Shown: positions 44,586-53,955, counted from the stretch's first letter. The stretch: 64,000 bases of DNA from an uncultured Lachnospiraceae bacterium (GCA_902786515.1 CADADA010000006.1:1-64000), one strand, 5' to 3'. The notes: generated from the letters alone by a model not told the origin. Numbers and translations: made by a program.

Positions 44586-44626
44586 GTGACAGATGTGTTA
44601 AATTTAATAACTACGTAATAAAAAGT

Positions 44627-44654
44627 TTGATTTTATTTTAAAATATGGTATGAT
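44627..44654 (+). promoter_or_regulatory. Promoter of the surface protein gene at 44686
   Basis: TTGATT (44627-44632), 16 bp, TGGTATGAT with the -10 at 44649-44654. Confidence 0.6.
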
Positions 44655-44685
44655 ATGTTATAGAAATAAAAATAGGAGGCCATTT

Positions 44686-45930
44686 ATGAAAATCAAAAAA
44701 AATGTAATCGTAACTTTTTTGTCTGTTATTTGTTTTATATTTGTTATGCATTGTAATGCACTGGCAGATGAGGCGGTTATAACGGAGTTTAGATTTGATT
44801 CGTCAGGAAAAGTAATGGGAAATAAGCTTGATGAATATGGTGATAAAGATGGATATGTAGCAACATACGGCAAGGGAAGTCTTGTTTGTTATATGGACAA
44901 TATTAATGCCAGAGCATTAGAATGGTCAGATCCTGAATATAATGGTGGAGGGATTGTTCCTATAATTCGTGCGAGTGATAAAAACAGATGGGGATATGTT
45001 CCTTCTTTTGTGGTATCATTTTCAACGAAAGATTATGTTGATATTAATTTTTCGGCTGAGATGGGAGGTTCAAGTAACGGACCTTCTCAGTGGAAATTAC
45101 AGTACAGCACTGATGGGGCAAATTACATAGATATTAATTCAACAGATATAACGATTGATTATAACAGCAGAAAAACGATGCAGAATTACTATAGTTCCAC
45201 ATCACTTACAGCTGATGTAAATGACAGAAATCTTGTTTACGTAAGAATCATAGCATCTTCTACAGCTACAGTAGCAGGTGGGGATTATACAACGAATCCT
45301 ATAGGAGGAGAAGTTGCTGTTAATAATATCGTGATAAAAGGAACGTTGAAGGAAGAAGACTCTCAGACAGGAGATACTTCAAGTTCATCTTCGATAACAC
45401 CGACAACAAATGATGACAATACTGAAGATACCACCGGTTCAGGTCAGGTTACAACAGAACAAAATACGACGTCGGGTGCATCTAATCGCGAAACAGAAGC
45501 TCCTAAGCAGACTGAGAAACCGACCACTACTTCAAGCATAGAAGGAAAAACAAGTGCCGGTACGGACGTGTCAGGCGGAATTACGAACGGCTCATCAGAA
45601 GGCGGAAATCAGGTTACTGAAATCTACACAAGAATAATCATTGAGACAAAGGAAAATGGTGAGACGGTAACATCTGTTGTGGTTGAAGAATCAACTGAGG
45701 AGACTACTAAAGCATCTGAGGAGGAGACAAGTAAGTCTGGTAAAAATAAGAAAAAAACGGGTAATAAGGAAACAAGTACCGACGAGAAAACCACGGTTAA
45801 TACGTCAAAAGAAGATAAGGCGGACAAAAGTGACTCAAAAAGTGTTATAATGTTAATTGTGTTAGCAGCTGTGTTAGTAGCAGGAATAGGAGCAGCATTT
45901 GTTGTTCAAAAAATTAAAAATAAAGGTTGA
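44686..45930 (+). CDS. Membrane-anchored surface protein, Thr/Ser-rich stalk
   Basis: A 414-residue exported protein that I do not recognise. A signal peptide (about 1-26, ends near NALADEA) is followed by a globular domain (about 30-225) with beta-rich, carbohydrate-binding-like features (WKLQYSTDGANYIDI, VYVRIIASST). A Thr/Ser/Glu-rich low-complexity stalk (about 228-385) leads to one transmembrane helix (SVIMLIVLAAVLVAGIGAAF) and a short Lys-rich end. There is no LPxTG motif, so it is membrane-held rather than sortase-linked. AGGAGG precedes the ATG at 44686. Confidence 0.75.
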   Translation: MKIKKNVIVTFLSVICFIFVMHCNALADEAVITEFRFDSSGKVMGNKLDEYGDKDGYVATYGKGSLVCYMDNINARALEWSDPEYNGGGIVPIIRASDKNRWGYVPSFVVSFSTKDYVDINFSAEMGGSSNGPSQWKLQYSTDGANYIDINSTDITIDYNSRKTMQNYYSSTSLTADVNDRNLVYVRIIASSTATVAGGDYTTNPIGGEVAVNNIVIKGTLKEEDSQTGDTSSSSSITPTTNDDNTEDTTGSGQVTTEQNTTSGASNRETEAPKQTEKPTTTSSIEGKTSAGTDVSGGITNGSSEGGNQVTEIYTRIIIETKENGETVTSVVVEESTEETTKASEEETSKSGKNKKKTGNKETSTDEKTTVNTSKEDKADKSDSKSVIMLIVLAAVLVAGIGAAFVVQKIKNKG

Positions 45931-46037
45931 CATTGTATCAAAATATGAATAGTATTATTGTTACCGGTATTATTGATATATATGCACCGGTTTATGCCTG
46001 GGAGTTTGCAGTATATAGAAAGGGTATGGGTGTTAAT

Positions 46038-46688
46038 ATGTTTTTTAGAAGAATTGGAAAAGATATGGTAAGATGTATTCTTACTGAGCAGGATATGATA
46101 GATAATGGTCTGGAGGTTGAAGACTTTTTTAAGGATAAAGAAAAGGTTCAGGGCTTTTTGGAGAATATAGTTGAGCAGGCGAGAGAAGAAGTTGGATATG
46201 AGATGAAAAGCGGCATGCTTGCGCTTCAGGTAATGCCATTGCCGAATAAGGGACTTGCGATTACATTTTCTGAAAATTCTGAGCAGGGATTATCAGATGT
46301 TTTGTCGCAGATAAAAGAGATTGCAAATGATATTATAGCAGAGGGCAATGGGTTTGCGGAAGATGACACTGACGAAGGAAAGGTAAGCAGAAATAAAAAA
46401 TCAGAGGGACGTCTTTATTGTTTCGACTCGATGGATGCAGTTATGGATTTTAGCAAGTCGTGTCCGGTTGATAAGGTGGCAAAGAGTACTTTATACAGAT
46501 TAGACAGAAAGTATTATATGGTACTTAAAAAGGGAAAGATTTCGAGAAAAGTATATGACTGTATTTCTTTTTCAGCATTGGAATATGGAAAACTTGTTTC
46601 TGATGATCACGCTTTTATAGTAAATTTTCAGGAACATAATGAGCCGGTTATAAAGAAGAATACCATAGGGATTTTGAAGAAAATATAA
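46038..46688 (+). CDS. mecA: Adaptor protein MecA
   Basis: MecA recruits substrates such as ComK to the ClpCP protease. The 216-residue protein has the N-terminal recognition domain (RRIGKDMVRCILTEQDMIDNGLEVEDF) and a C-terminal ClpC-binding domain (about 125-216), separated by a variable linker. The start is taken at 46038 by family comparison; ATG 46026 is an alternative. The leader AGAAAGGGTATGGGTGTTAATATG closely resembles that of spoIIIAC. Confidence 0.88.
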   Translation: MFFRRIGKDMVRCILTEQDMIDNGLEVEDFFKDKEKVQGFLENIVEQAREEVGYEMKSGMLALQVMPLPNKGLAITFSENSEQGLSDVLSQIKEIANDIIAEGNGFAEDDTDEGKVSRNKKSEGRLYCFDSMDAVMDFSKSCPVDKVAKSTLYRLDRKYYMVLKKGKISRKVYDCISFSALEYGKLVSDDHAFIVNFQEHNEPVIKKNTIGILKKI

Positions 46689-46723
46689 TATTTGATAATA
46701 CAGAAAGGCATGGAAAATACAAA

Positions 46724-48187
46724 ATGGATGAGATCAGTTATAAGGAATCGGGTTTGGACTTCAGAGTTATCAGAGCAGTAGAGGAAATGGGGTTTGAACA
46801 GATGACACCTATACAGGTGCAGGCGATTCCGGTTCTTTTGCAGGGTAGAGACATTATAGGACAGGCACAGACAGGAACCGGTAAGACGGCAGCATTTGGT
46901 ATTCCGGCGATTCAGAATGTTGATCCGGAAGATAGCAGTCTTCAGGTACTTATATTATGTCCGACAAGGGAACTTGCTATACAGGCAGCGAGAGAGATTC
47001 GCAATTTTGCAAAATTCATGCAGGGAATAAAAGTGTTGCCGATATATGGTGGTCAGGATATAGTGAAACAGATTCGTTCTTTGAAAGGCGGGGTACAGAT
47101 TGTCGTAGGTACACCGGGCAGAGTAATGGATCACATGAGAAGGCACACACTCAAATTAAAAAATATAAAGATGCTTGTTTTGGACGAAGCAGATGAAATG
47201 CTGAATATGGGATTCAGAGATGATATAGAGACGATTTGCTCAGAGATTAAATCAGAGCACCAGACAGCATTATTTTCTGCTACGATGCCAAAGGAGATTC
47301 TTGATATAGCGAAAAAGTACCAGAATGATGCGCAGGTAATCAAAGTTGTAAAGAAAGAATTGACAATTCCACTGGTGCGTCAGTACTATTATGAAGTTAA
47401 GAACAGAGACAAGGAAGAAGTGATATGCAGACTTTTAGATTACTATAATCCTAAGAGGTCTCTTATATTCTGCAATACAAAAAGAATGGTAGACGAACTT
47501 TCAGACAATCTTAAAGGCAGAGGATACTTTGCAGAAGGATTGCATGGGGATATGAACCAGTACCAGAGAGACAGAGTAATGCAGAACTTCAGAAATGACA
47601 AGACAGAGATACTGATTGCGACAGATGTTGCTGCGAGAGGAATAGATGTTGATGATGTAGAGGCTGTATTTAATTATGATGTTCCACAGGATATTGAATA
47701 TTATGTTCACAGAATAGGTCGTACGGGACGTGCAGGAAGAAAAGGAAGAGCGTTTACCCTTGTCGTTGGAAGAGAAATATATAAGATGCGTGAGATTGAA
47801 AAGACATGCAAGACAAGGATTAAGAACAGACTTATACCGACAGTCAATGATATTACGAAGAGTAAGGCAGATAATATCTTAAAACAGGCATTGGAAGTGC
47901 TTAAGACAGAAGATTTGTCAAAAGTCAGTACAATTATTGAGAATAAGATGAATGAGGAAGATTGTACGGCTATAGAGCTTGCATCTGCATTTTTAAAAAT
48001 GCATTTAGGAGAAGAGCCGGAAAATATAGTACTTGTTGAAGATCCGTATGTTCCGGAGAAGAAGAATAAAGAGAAAACCAAAAAGAAAAAGCGATTCCGC
48101 GGTGATTACGACAAAAAGAAAAGTGGTAAGAAAAAAGATATACCGTTTGCAAAGTTTCGTAATCAAGGCAGGAAAAAGAAAAAGTAA
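46724..48187 (+). CDS. DEAD-box RNA helicase
   Basis: A 487-residue helicase with all motifs: Q motif, AQTGTGKT, PTRELA, GTPGR, LDEADEML, SATMP, RGIDVDDVE and HRIGRTGRAG. After the core, a 55-residue helical segment resembles the dimerisation domain of CshA, and the C-terminus is Lys/Arg-rich (KKKRFRGDY...). It likely acts in ribosome assembly or RNA decay. Confidence 0.94.
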   Translation: MDEISYKESGLDFRVIRAVEEMGFEQMTPIQVQAIPVLLQGRDIIGQAQTGTGKTAAFGIPAIQNVDPEDSSLQVLILCPTRELAIQAAREIRNFAKFMQGIKVLPIYGGQDIVKQIRSLKGGVQIVVGTPGRVMDHMRRHTLKLKNIKMLVLDEADEMLNMGFRDDIETICSEIKSEHQTALFSATMPKEILDIAKKYQNDAQVIKVVKKELTIPLVRQYYYEVKNRDKEEVICRLLDYYNPKRSLIFCNTKRMVDELSDNLKGRGYFAEGLHGDMNQYQRDRVMQNFRNDKTEILIATDVAARGIDVDDVEAVFNYDVPQDIEYYVHRIGRTGRAGRKGRAFTLVVGREIYKMREIEKTCKTRIKNRLIPTVNDITKSKADNILKQALEVLKTEDLSKVSTIIENKMNEEDCTAIELASAFLKMHLGEEPENIVLVEDPYVPEKKNKEKTKKKKRFRGDYDKKKSGKKKDIPFAKFRNQGRKKKK

Positions 48188-48225
48188 AATGAGATTTTGA
48201 ATGATTCAGGAAAAGAGGAATAGAG

Positions 48226-48672
48226 ATGGATAATGCAAATAGACTTGTAGGCAGGGATACTCAGATTACGAATATCGTGCTTGTAGAGGCTATAAGGCAG
48301 ATGAAGGAAAATGATACACCACAGACAAAAAATGTAGTTATTGATGAGACGGTGATGAAAGCGAAGTTCTTAATGCCGGTTCGTGTGAAAGAAGACAGCA
48401 AATTAGAGATAAATATGATTACAAATGATAAAAAAGAAAACTATTTTTTAGCATTTACGGATTGGCAGGAGGTAAGTACATACTTAAAGGAAGCAGGGCA
48501 AAAGGCCATGGTAATGACATTCGATGACTATGCCATGTTGATGAAGAAAAATTCTCAGGCTTCGGGATTTGTTATAAATCCGTTCTCTGCGAATCTTATA
48601 TTCAGAACTGATTATATTAAGCAATTGTTTGATAAAAAGGTCGAAATACTTACGTCAGGATTAAACGAATAA
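48226..48672 (+). CDS. SseB-like protein
   Basis: A 148-residue cytoplasmic protein with an SseB N-terminal domain pattern (KAKFLMPVRV, YFLAFTDWQEVSTY, FVINPFSANLIF). The role of these proteins is unclear; relatives are linked to serine sensitivity. It is followed by a terminator. Confidence 0.75.
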   Translation: MDNANRLVGRDTQITNIVLVEAIRQMKENDTPQTKNVVIDETVMKAKFLMPVRVKEDSKLEINMITNDKKENYFLAFTDWQEVSTYLKEAGQKAMVMTFDDYAMLMKKNSQASGFVINPFSANLIFRTDYIKQLFDKKVEILTSGLNE

Positions 48673-48680
48673 CAGATAAT

Positions 48681-48712
48681 AAAACAGGTATCATGCCTGT
48701 TTTATTTTTTTT
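48681..48712 (+). terminator. Terminator after the SseB-like gene
   Basis: AAAACAGG / CCTGTTTT hairpin with TATCATG loop and a long T run. Confidence 0.8.
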
Positions 48713-48725
48713 GATTATCAATTGG

Positions 48726-48754
48726 TAATATAATTCACAATTGTCTCATATATT
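48726..48754 (+). promoter_or_regulatory. Possible sigma-E promoter of spoIIIAA-AH
   Basis: TAATATA (48726-48732) and CATATATT (48747-48754), 14 bp apart, fit the mother-cell sigma-E pattern (KMATATT and CATACAMT) moderately. The operon is sigma-E-controlled in Bacillus. Confidence 0.45.
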
Positions 48755-48791
48755 TCATTAAGAACGATGAGGAAGGGAAATTATAATTAAT

Positions 48792-49721
48792 ATGGACAAG
48801 GGAAGAGAATTATTCAAAATATTTTCATTAACTATAAGAAAAAATCTGGAAAAACTAAAACTTGATATGAATAAGCTTCATGAAATACGGTTAAGAACAG
48901 ATATGCCGTTAATTTTAAAATACTCAGGTAAAGAATATATGATAGACGAAAATGGAAATATGCGTGAAAAAACGGACAAACCCTATATTATTCGTCAAAA
49001 TGATATGAGAGAAACAATGGAATATATCAGTAACTATTCACTATATGCCTTTGAGGAGGAAATAAAACAGGGATTTCTAACCATAACGGGTGGACATCGT
49101 GTTGGAATAACGGGAAAAACAATTACAGAAAACGGGAATATAAAAAGTGTCAGATATATTTCCTCTGCTAATATAAGAGTATCTCATGAGATAAAAGGGT
49201 GCAGTAAAGAGGCATTACAATATATCAGAAACGCATCGGGGATATATAATACATTAATCATTTCACCTCCGGGTTGTGGTAAGACAACCCTATTACGGGA
49301 TTTGATAAGGAATATCAGCAATGGATGGGACAACGTACCCGGAAGAACAGTTGGCGTTGTAGATGAAAGAAGTGAGATTGCAGCCTGTTATATGGGAATA
49401 CCTCAAAATGATGTTGGAATAAGAACAGATGTATTAGATTGCTGCCCCAAAGAGACAGGAATGCTTATGCTGATACGTTCGATGGCTCCTGATGTGATTG
49501 CGGTGGACGAAATAGGAGGAGAAGGAGAAATAGATTCAATACGCTATGCCATGAACTGCGGATGTAAAATGTTGGCAACAGTCCACGGAACTTCATTTGA
49601 GGAGATAGAGGAAAAGAATGAAGATATTTTTGAAAGATATATTATCCTTGATAAATCAAAGGGAATTGGTACTATAAAGGCGGTATATGATTGTAAGGGG
49701 GAAATTAAGCAGCAATGTTAA
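48792..49721 (+). CDS. spoIIIAA: Stage III sporulation protein AA, secretion-type ATPase
   Basis: A 309-residue ATPase that powers or assembles the mother-cell channel to the forespore. It has the Walker A SPPGCGKTTLLRD, the Walker B region DVIAVDEIGGEGEID and the N-terminal HEIRLRTDMPL region shared with type II/IV secretion ATPases. The stop overlaps spoIIIAB by 7 bp. Confidence 0.96.
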   Translation: MDKGRELFKIFSLTIRKNLEKLKLDMNKLHEIRLRTDMPLILKYSGKEYMIDENGNMREKTDKPYIIRQNDMRETMEYISNYSLYAFEEEIKQGFLTITGGHRVGITGKTITENGNIKSVRYISSANIRVSHEIKGCSKEALQYIRNASGIYNTLIISPPGCGKTTLLRDLIRNISNGWDNVPGRTVGVVDERSEIAACYMGIPQNDVGIRTDVLDCCPKETGMLMLIRSMAPDVIAVDEIGGEGEIDSIRYAMNCGCKMLATVHGTSFEEIEEKNEDIFERYIILDKSKGIGTIKAVYDCKGEIKQQC

Positions 49722-50233
49722 AAATAATTGGAAGTATATTGATTATAATATCAGGAACCATGATTGGAATGAGCGTGGGACAGAGATTGAGAGACAGGCT
49801 TTTTGAACTGAAAAGTCTGAAAAAAACGATTGCTCTTTTGAGAGGAGAGATTCGCTATGGTAATTGTGCGTTACCGGAAGCATTTGACCATATAAGTGAA
49901 TACATAGAAGCACCATTTTCCGGCATGTTTGAACAAATCAGCAGGGAACTTAACGAATATGAGGGAAAAACATTTGTTGAGGTATGGAAGAAGCATGTGG
50001 AAAAAATAAAAAGCATGACATGCCTTAAAAATGAGCAGGTCTGCCAGTTAAAGGCGTTGGGGGAAAATCTTGGATATCTGGATAGGGAGATGCAGCTAAA
50101 TACGTTGGATTTGTATAAAGAACAGTTGGATTATAATATCAGAAATCTTGAGGAATCCATTGTTAAATCGGTCAGATTATATAATTGCCTTGGGGTGATG
50201 GGAGGAATCCTTATAGTATTGATTATTATGTAA
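49715..50233 (+). CDS. spoIIIAB: Stage III sporulation protein AB
   Basis: A 172-residue protein with N- and C-terminal membrane segments around a helical domain, similar in fold to GspF-like secretion proteins. KTIALLRGEIRYGNCALPEAF is typical. It partners SpoIIIAA in the channel base. Confidence 0.92.
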   Translation: MLKIIGSILIIISGTMIGMSVGQRLRDRLFELKSLKKTIALLRGEIRYGNCALPEAFDHISEYIEAPFSGMFEQISRELNEYEGKTFVEVWKKHVEKIKSMTCLKNEQVCQLKALGENLGYLDREMQLNTLDLYKEQLDYNIRNLEESIVKSVRLYNCLGVMGGILIVLIIM

Positions 50234-50257
50234 CATAGAAAGGGCATGGATATTAAT

Positions 50258-50452
50258 ATGGACGTTAATCTTATATTTAAAATAGCAGCGGTCGGCATAC
50301 TGGTATCGGTGATAAGTCAGGTTTTGAAACATAGCGGAAGGGAAGAACATGCATTTTTAACCAGTCTGGCAGGTTTGATATTAGTATTGTTTTGGATTGT
50401 GCCATATATATATGAATTATTTGAAAAAATAAAGGAGTTGTTTATGTTATGA
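50258..50452 (+). CDS. spoIIIAC: Stage III sporulation protein AC
   Basis: A 64-residue protein with two membrane helices (NLIFKIAAVGILVSVISQVL and FLTSLAGLILVLFWIVPYI). A GGA motif lies 7 bp before 50258; an in-frame ATG at 50246 would add four residues and cannot be excluded. Its 3' end overlaps spoIIIAD by 4 bp. Confidence 0.88.
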   Translation: MDVNLIFKIAAVGILVSVISQVLKHSGREEHAFLTSLAGLILVLFWIVPYIYELFEKIKELFML

Positions 50453-50835
50453 CGGATATCGTGAAGCTGGGAATACTATCAGTGAGTATAGTACTTGTAG
50501 CCATCCAGTTTCGAACTATAAAACCGGAATATGGTATTTATATGACGATTGGAGTGGCAATCATTATATTGTCATATTCTCTGTCAGTAATAGGGAATAT
50601 TATTGATGGAATTTACATACTGCAGGATTATCTGCAAATGGGTGATTATATGCCTATTTTGCTTAGAATAATAGGAATTTCGTATATATCGGAATTTGCA
50701 TCAGATATATGCAGAGATACAGGATATGGTGCAATAGCTAACCAGATACAGATATTCGGAAAATTATCTGTTCTGGCAGTGAGTATACCTATATTTGAGA
50801 TATTGTGTAAGACAGTCAGTGGGTTGCTAAGATGA
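50449..50835 (+). CDS. spoIIIAD: Stage III sporulation protein AD
   Basis: A 128-residue multi-pass membrane protein with the family's ASDICRDTGYGAIANQIQIFGK segment near the C-terminus. ATG overlaps the preceding stop (ATGA). Confidence 0.92.
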   Translation: MTDIVKLGILSVSIVLVAIQFRTIKPEYGIYMTIGVAIIILSYSLSVIGNIIDGIYILQDYLQMGDYMPILLRIIGISYISEFASDICRDTGYGAIANQIQIFGKLSVLAVSIPIFEILCKTVSGLLR

Positions 50836-51941
50836 AAAGAATAGTGCTTATGGTTATGTTACTGGCTTTATTAAATACAGAGACCCTATATGCCGGTGAA
50901 AATGAACAATATGACTTTTCTGATATAGACAGGGTACTGAGAGAACATGATGAAGAAATCGACTTTGAGGATACTGTAATCAGGGTTGGAAAGGGGGATA
51001 CAGGGGTATTTGGTGAATTAATAGACAGTACACTTGGTTCTTTGAAAAGAGAAATAATATTTGGAAAAGACAATATAAGACAGTTGATTGTGATTGCGAT
51101 TTTTGCAGGAATTCTTACGCTGATTTCAGATATTTTCAATAACAGCAGTATAAGTGATACCGGATTTGGAATTGTTTATATGATTACGGCGGGAATTGTT
51201 ACGGCGGGATTTGCAGCCGAAGTAGATATTGCAGAAAATGTCATGAAAACTCTAATGGAATTTATGCAGACGCTTATGCCTACATATTTACTTGCAGTCA
51301 GTGCTTCGGGACAGGGAATGACATCATCGACATTTTATGAATTAACCATGATAATAATACTTGTCATTGAGTGGATGTTTTTCAAAGTATTTATTCCACT
51401 GGTAAAAATCTATGTGATAATTTCGGTTGTGGATTATATGTCTAAAGAGAGAGTTCTTTCAAAGTTTTCAGAAATCATTAAAAAAATGATAGGCTGGATT
51501 TTAAAAACTTCAGTATATGCAGTTGCAGGAGTAAACCTGATAGAAGGAATTGTATTTCCGTCGATTGATGCGGCAACAGTTGCAAATGTTTCAAGAGTAG
51601 CATCATCAATACCAGGGATGTCGGGAGTCAGTTCACTGTCGGGCATAGCACTTGGTTCAGGTATGCTAATAAAAAATACAATAGGAGGCGTTGGACTTAT
51701 ATCAATTTTGGTAATATGTGCAATTCCCGTTGTAAAAACCGGAATTGCCTCGTTTGTATACCAGCTGCTCGCCGGAGCATTGCAGCCGGTCACTGACAAA
51801 AGAATTGTAGGCTGTATATCAATCGCAGGTGAGGGGATAGAGTTTTTACTAAAGGCCGTTATTACTTGCGGATTACTATTTATGATTACGATTGCAATAA
51901 TATGTCTTTCAACAAATGCGACATATTATGGAATGGGGTGA
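50832..51941 (+). CDS. spoIIIAE: Stage III sporulation protein AE
   Basis: A 369-residue protein with an N-terminal signal sequence, an exported segment (about 20-85), and about seven membrane helices. Features include ISDIFNNSSISD and LMPTYLLAVSASGQGMTSS. It is a core channel component. The start overlaps spoIIIAD (ATGA). Confidence 0.94.
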   Translation: MKRIVLMVMLLALLNTETLYAGENEQYDFSDIDRVLREHDEEIDFEDTVIRVGKGDTGVFGELIDSTLGSLKREIIFGKDNIRQLIVIAIFAGILTLISDIFNNSSISDTGFGIVYMITAGIVTAGFAAEVDIAENVMKTLMEFMQTLMPTYLLAVSASGQGMTSSTFYELTMIIILVIEWMFFKVFIPLVKIYVIISVVDYMSKERVLSKFSEIIKKMIGWILKTSVYAVAGVNLIEGIVFPSIDAATVANVSRVASSIPGMSGVSSLSGIALGSGMLIKNTIGGVGLISILVICAIPVVKTGIASFVYQLLAGALQPVTDKRIVGCISIAGEGIEFLLKAVITCGLLFMITIAIICLSTNATYYGMG

Positions 51942-51943
51942 GT

Positions 51944-52243
51944 ATGGAATTTTTTAGAGATTATATAAAAGAAATTATTGGATTTGTGGTGATATGTCAG
52001 ATGATTTCAGGCATTTTTCCTAATAAAAATATGGGAAAGTATATAAGGTTTGTTATAGGTCTTATCATTATAGGATTACTTATTAGACCCATATTTGACT
52101 TTTCAGAGATATACTCATATGAAATTCCGGACGTTACATTTGAGTATGAATTACCCACAAATGATAATATTGAAAGAATATCAATACCGATTATAGGAGA
52201 AATGGAGGAAACGGATATTGAAAATCAATTGGAAGGAAATTAA
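51944..52243 (+). CDS. spoIIIAF: Stage III sporulation protein AF, short form
   Basis: Only 99 residues: two membrane helices (EIIGFVVICQMISGIF and IRFVIGLIIIGLLIRPIF) and a short tail. The Bacillus protein is about twice as long, with a soluble C-terminal ring-building domain that is not encoded here. The ATG at 51944 follows GGGGTG. The end overlaps spoIIIAG by 26 bp in another frame, so the shortening could be natural. Confidence 0.85.
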   Translation: MEFFRDYIKEIIGFVVICQMISGIFPNKNMGKYIRFVIGLIIIGLLIRPIFDFSEIYSYEIPDVTFEYELPTNDNIERISIPIIGEMEETDIENQLEGN

Positions 52244-52775
52244 GACTGTCGGAATCGATAAGTGGCTGTTAATTGCATTTGCCGGAGTGTTACTGGTTGT
52301 TTCGTCTGTTCCGTCAGGATGCAGCGTAAAAAAGAAAAATACAACTGATAACAGTATTATCATACAAAGTGCGGATTCTTACGAAAAAAACACAGAAAAA
52401 CGTTTGAAAAACCTTATAGAAAAAATGGATGGAGTAAGTGATGTTGTTGTTATGATTACGCTTAAGTCAGGAGGTGAAAAGGTTATATTAAAACAACAGC
52501 CATATTCAAAGAAAAACGTGGATGAGACCGACAGCTCCGGAGGTACAAGAAAAACAAACGAGATAAATCAGGATGAGGAGGTGATATATTACAAAGACGA
52601 AAATGGAGATGAAAAACCGTATGTAATAAAAGAAAACACGCCGATAATTGAAGGAATTGTTGTAATGGGATGCGGATTGGGTGATTCTAAGAAAAAAGCA
52701 GAAGTAATATCAGCTATTGAGGCATTATTTCCGATATCGGCTCATAAAATATCAGTAATTGAGAAGAGTAATTAA
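52218..52775 (+). CDS. spoIIIAG: Stage III sporulation protein AG
   Basis: A 185-residue protein with one N-terminal membrane helix and an extracellular ring-building domain (KNLIEKMDGVSDVVVMITLKSG, then GIVVMGCGLGDSKKKAEVISAIEALF) that forms the channel ring in Bacillus. It starts with TTG, 9 bp after GGAGG. Confidence 0.93.
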   Translation: MKINWKEIKTVGIDKWLLIAFAGVLLVVSSVPSGCSVKKKNTTDNSIIIQSADSYEKNTEKRLKNLIEKMDGVSDVVVMITLKSGGEKVILKQQPYSKKNVDETDSSGGTRKTNEINQDEEVIYYKDENGDEKPYVIKENTPIIEGIVVMGCGLGDSKKKAEVISAIEALFPISAHKISVIEKSN

Positions 52776-52800
52776 TTTTAGGGAGGAATAGAACAGGGAT

Positions 52801-53457
52801 ATGAAAAAAATATTTAAAAAGAACCAGATTATTATTACGGCTTTGGCAATAATGATAGCGGCAGCAGGATACTTTAATTATGCAGATAAAAATATTATTA
52901 AATCAACCGGTGTGTCTGTAAGAGACGAAGAAAGCGATGAATATATGGATGTGTCTGCTGATTTTGAAAATGAGCTTGCATTGGGAGAGAGTGAGGAAGA
53001 TACAGAAAATGAAGAAGTAAATTCAGAGGAAAATTCAGAGGAAAATGCGGAGGATACTGTAGCCGAAGAAGAATCTGAGGAACCGGGAACAGCAGTGTTT
53101 ACAAGCAGTGAGGTTTTCGCAACCGATGCCAGATTGAATCGTGAACAGGTAAGAGCTAAAAACGAAGAAGCTCTGATGGAGATTATTAATAATGCAGAGA
53201 TACCTGGAGAGCAGAAACAAAATGCCATAGATGAGATGGTAAAGCTTGCGGACAATGCAGAAAAAGAAGAATCAGTAGAAATGCTATTAGAGGCAGAGGG
53301 ATTTAAAAATACAGTTGTAAGTATTTCGGATGGTCAGGTAGATGTTGTTGCAGATATGAAGGACATTTCGGATACGGACAGGGCAAAGATTGAGGAGGTC
53401 ATAACAAGAAAAACGGGATGCGAGCCGGAAAATATCGTAATAACACCACTTAATTAG
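52801..53457 (+). CDS. spoIIIAH: Stage III sporulation protein AH
   Basis: A 218-residue protein: an N-terminal membrane helix (about 8-27), a strongly acidic linker (about 40-95) and a C-terminal domain that docks with forespore SpoIIQ in Bacillus. The C-terminal DMKDISDTDRAKIEEVITRKTG fits the family. A spoIIQ partner is not in the window. Confidence 0.93.
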   Translation: MKKIFKKNQIIITALAIMIAAAGYFNYADKNIIKSTGVSVRDEESDEYMDVSADFENELALGESEEDTENEEVNSEENSEENAEDTVAEEESEEPGTAVFTSSEVFATDARLNREQVRAKNEEALMEIINNAEIPGEQKQNAIDEMVKLADNAEKEESVEMLLEAEGFKNTVVSISDGQVDVVADMKDISDTDRAKIEEVITRKTGCEPENIVITPLN

Positions 53458-53479
53458 TCAGTCACTATGCAATAAATGG

Positions 53480-53507
53480 TTGCAATTCACTCTATTTTTG
53501 TTATAAT
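53480..53507 (+). promoter_or_regulatory. Promoter of the Asp23-family gene
   Basis: TTGCAA (53480-53485), 16 bp, TGTTATAAT with TATAAT at 53502-53507. Confidence 0.7.
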
Positions 53508-53546
53508 AAAGTATCAGGAAAAGTTATTACTCAGGAGGTATATACC

Positions 53547-53930
53547 GTGGAAGAAAACAGAGTAACACACATGATACACGAAGATGGAGAGATTGGTCAG
53601 GTTCAGATTGCTGATGATGTAGTAGCCATTATTGCCGGATTGGCAGCGACAGAATGTGATGGCGTTGAGGCCATGGCAGGAAATATTACTAATGAGCTTG
53701 TATCAAAACTTGGTATGAAGAATTTATCTAAGGGTGTAAAGGTTCAGGTGACGGAAGATGGCGTATTTGTCGACTTGGCGCTTATTTTGAAGTTTGGATA
53801 TAGTATTCCGACTGTGTCTTCCGCAGTTCAGGATAAGGTAAAAAGTGCTATAGAGAATATGACGGGGCTTAATGTTTTAGAAGTTAATATCAGGGTTGCA
53901 AGTGTGTCATTAGAACAAAATGCTGACTAG
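53547..53930 (+). CDS. Asp23/Gls24 family envelope stress protein
   Basis: A 127-residue Asp23/Gls24 domain protein (IADDVVAIIAGLAATECDGV, QDKVKSAIENMTGLNVLEVNIRVASV), the YqhY type commonly found beside nusB. GTG start at 53547 with AGGAGG upstream. Confidence 0.92.
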   Translation: MEENRVTHMIHEDGEIGQVQIADDVVAIIAGLAATECDGVEAMAGNITNELVSKLGMKNLSKGVKVQVTEDGVFVDLALILKFGYSIPTVSSAVQDKVKSAIENMTGLNVLEVNIRVASVSLEQNAD

Positions 53931-53934
53931 TCTG

Positions 53935-53955
53935 AAGGTGTCCGACGGACACCTT
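53935..53955. repeat. Perfect 21-bp palindrome before nusB
   Basis: AAGGTGTCCG and CGGACACCTT flank a single A, 5 bp after the Asp23-family stop. The T tail behind it is weak (TTATAG), so it is either a weak terminator or a protein-binding site. Confidence 0.7.
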
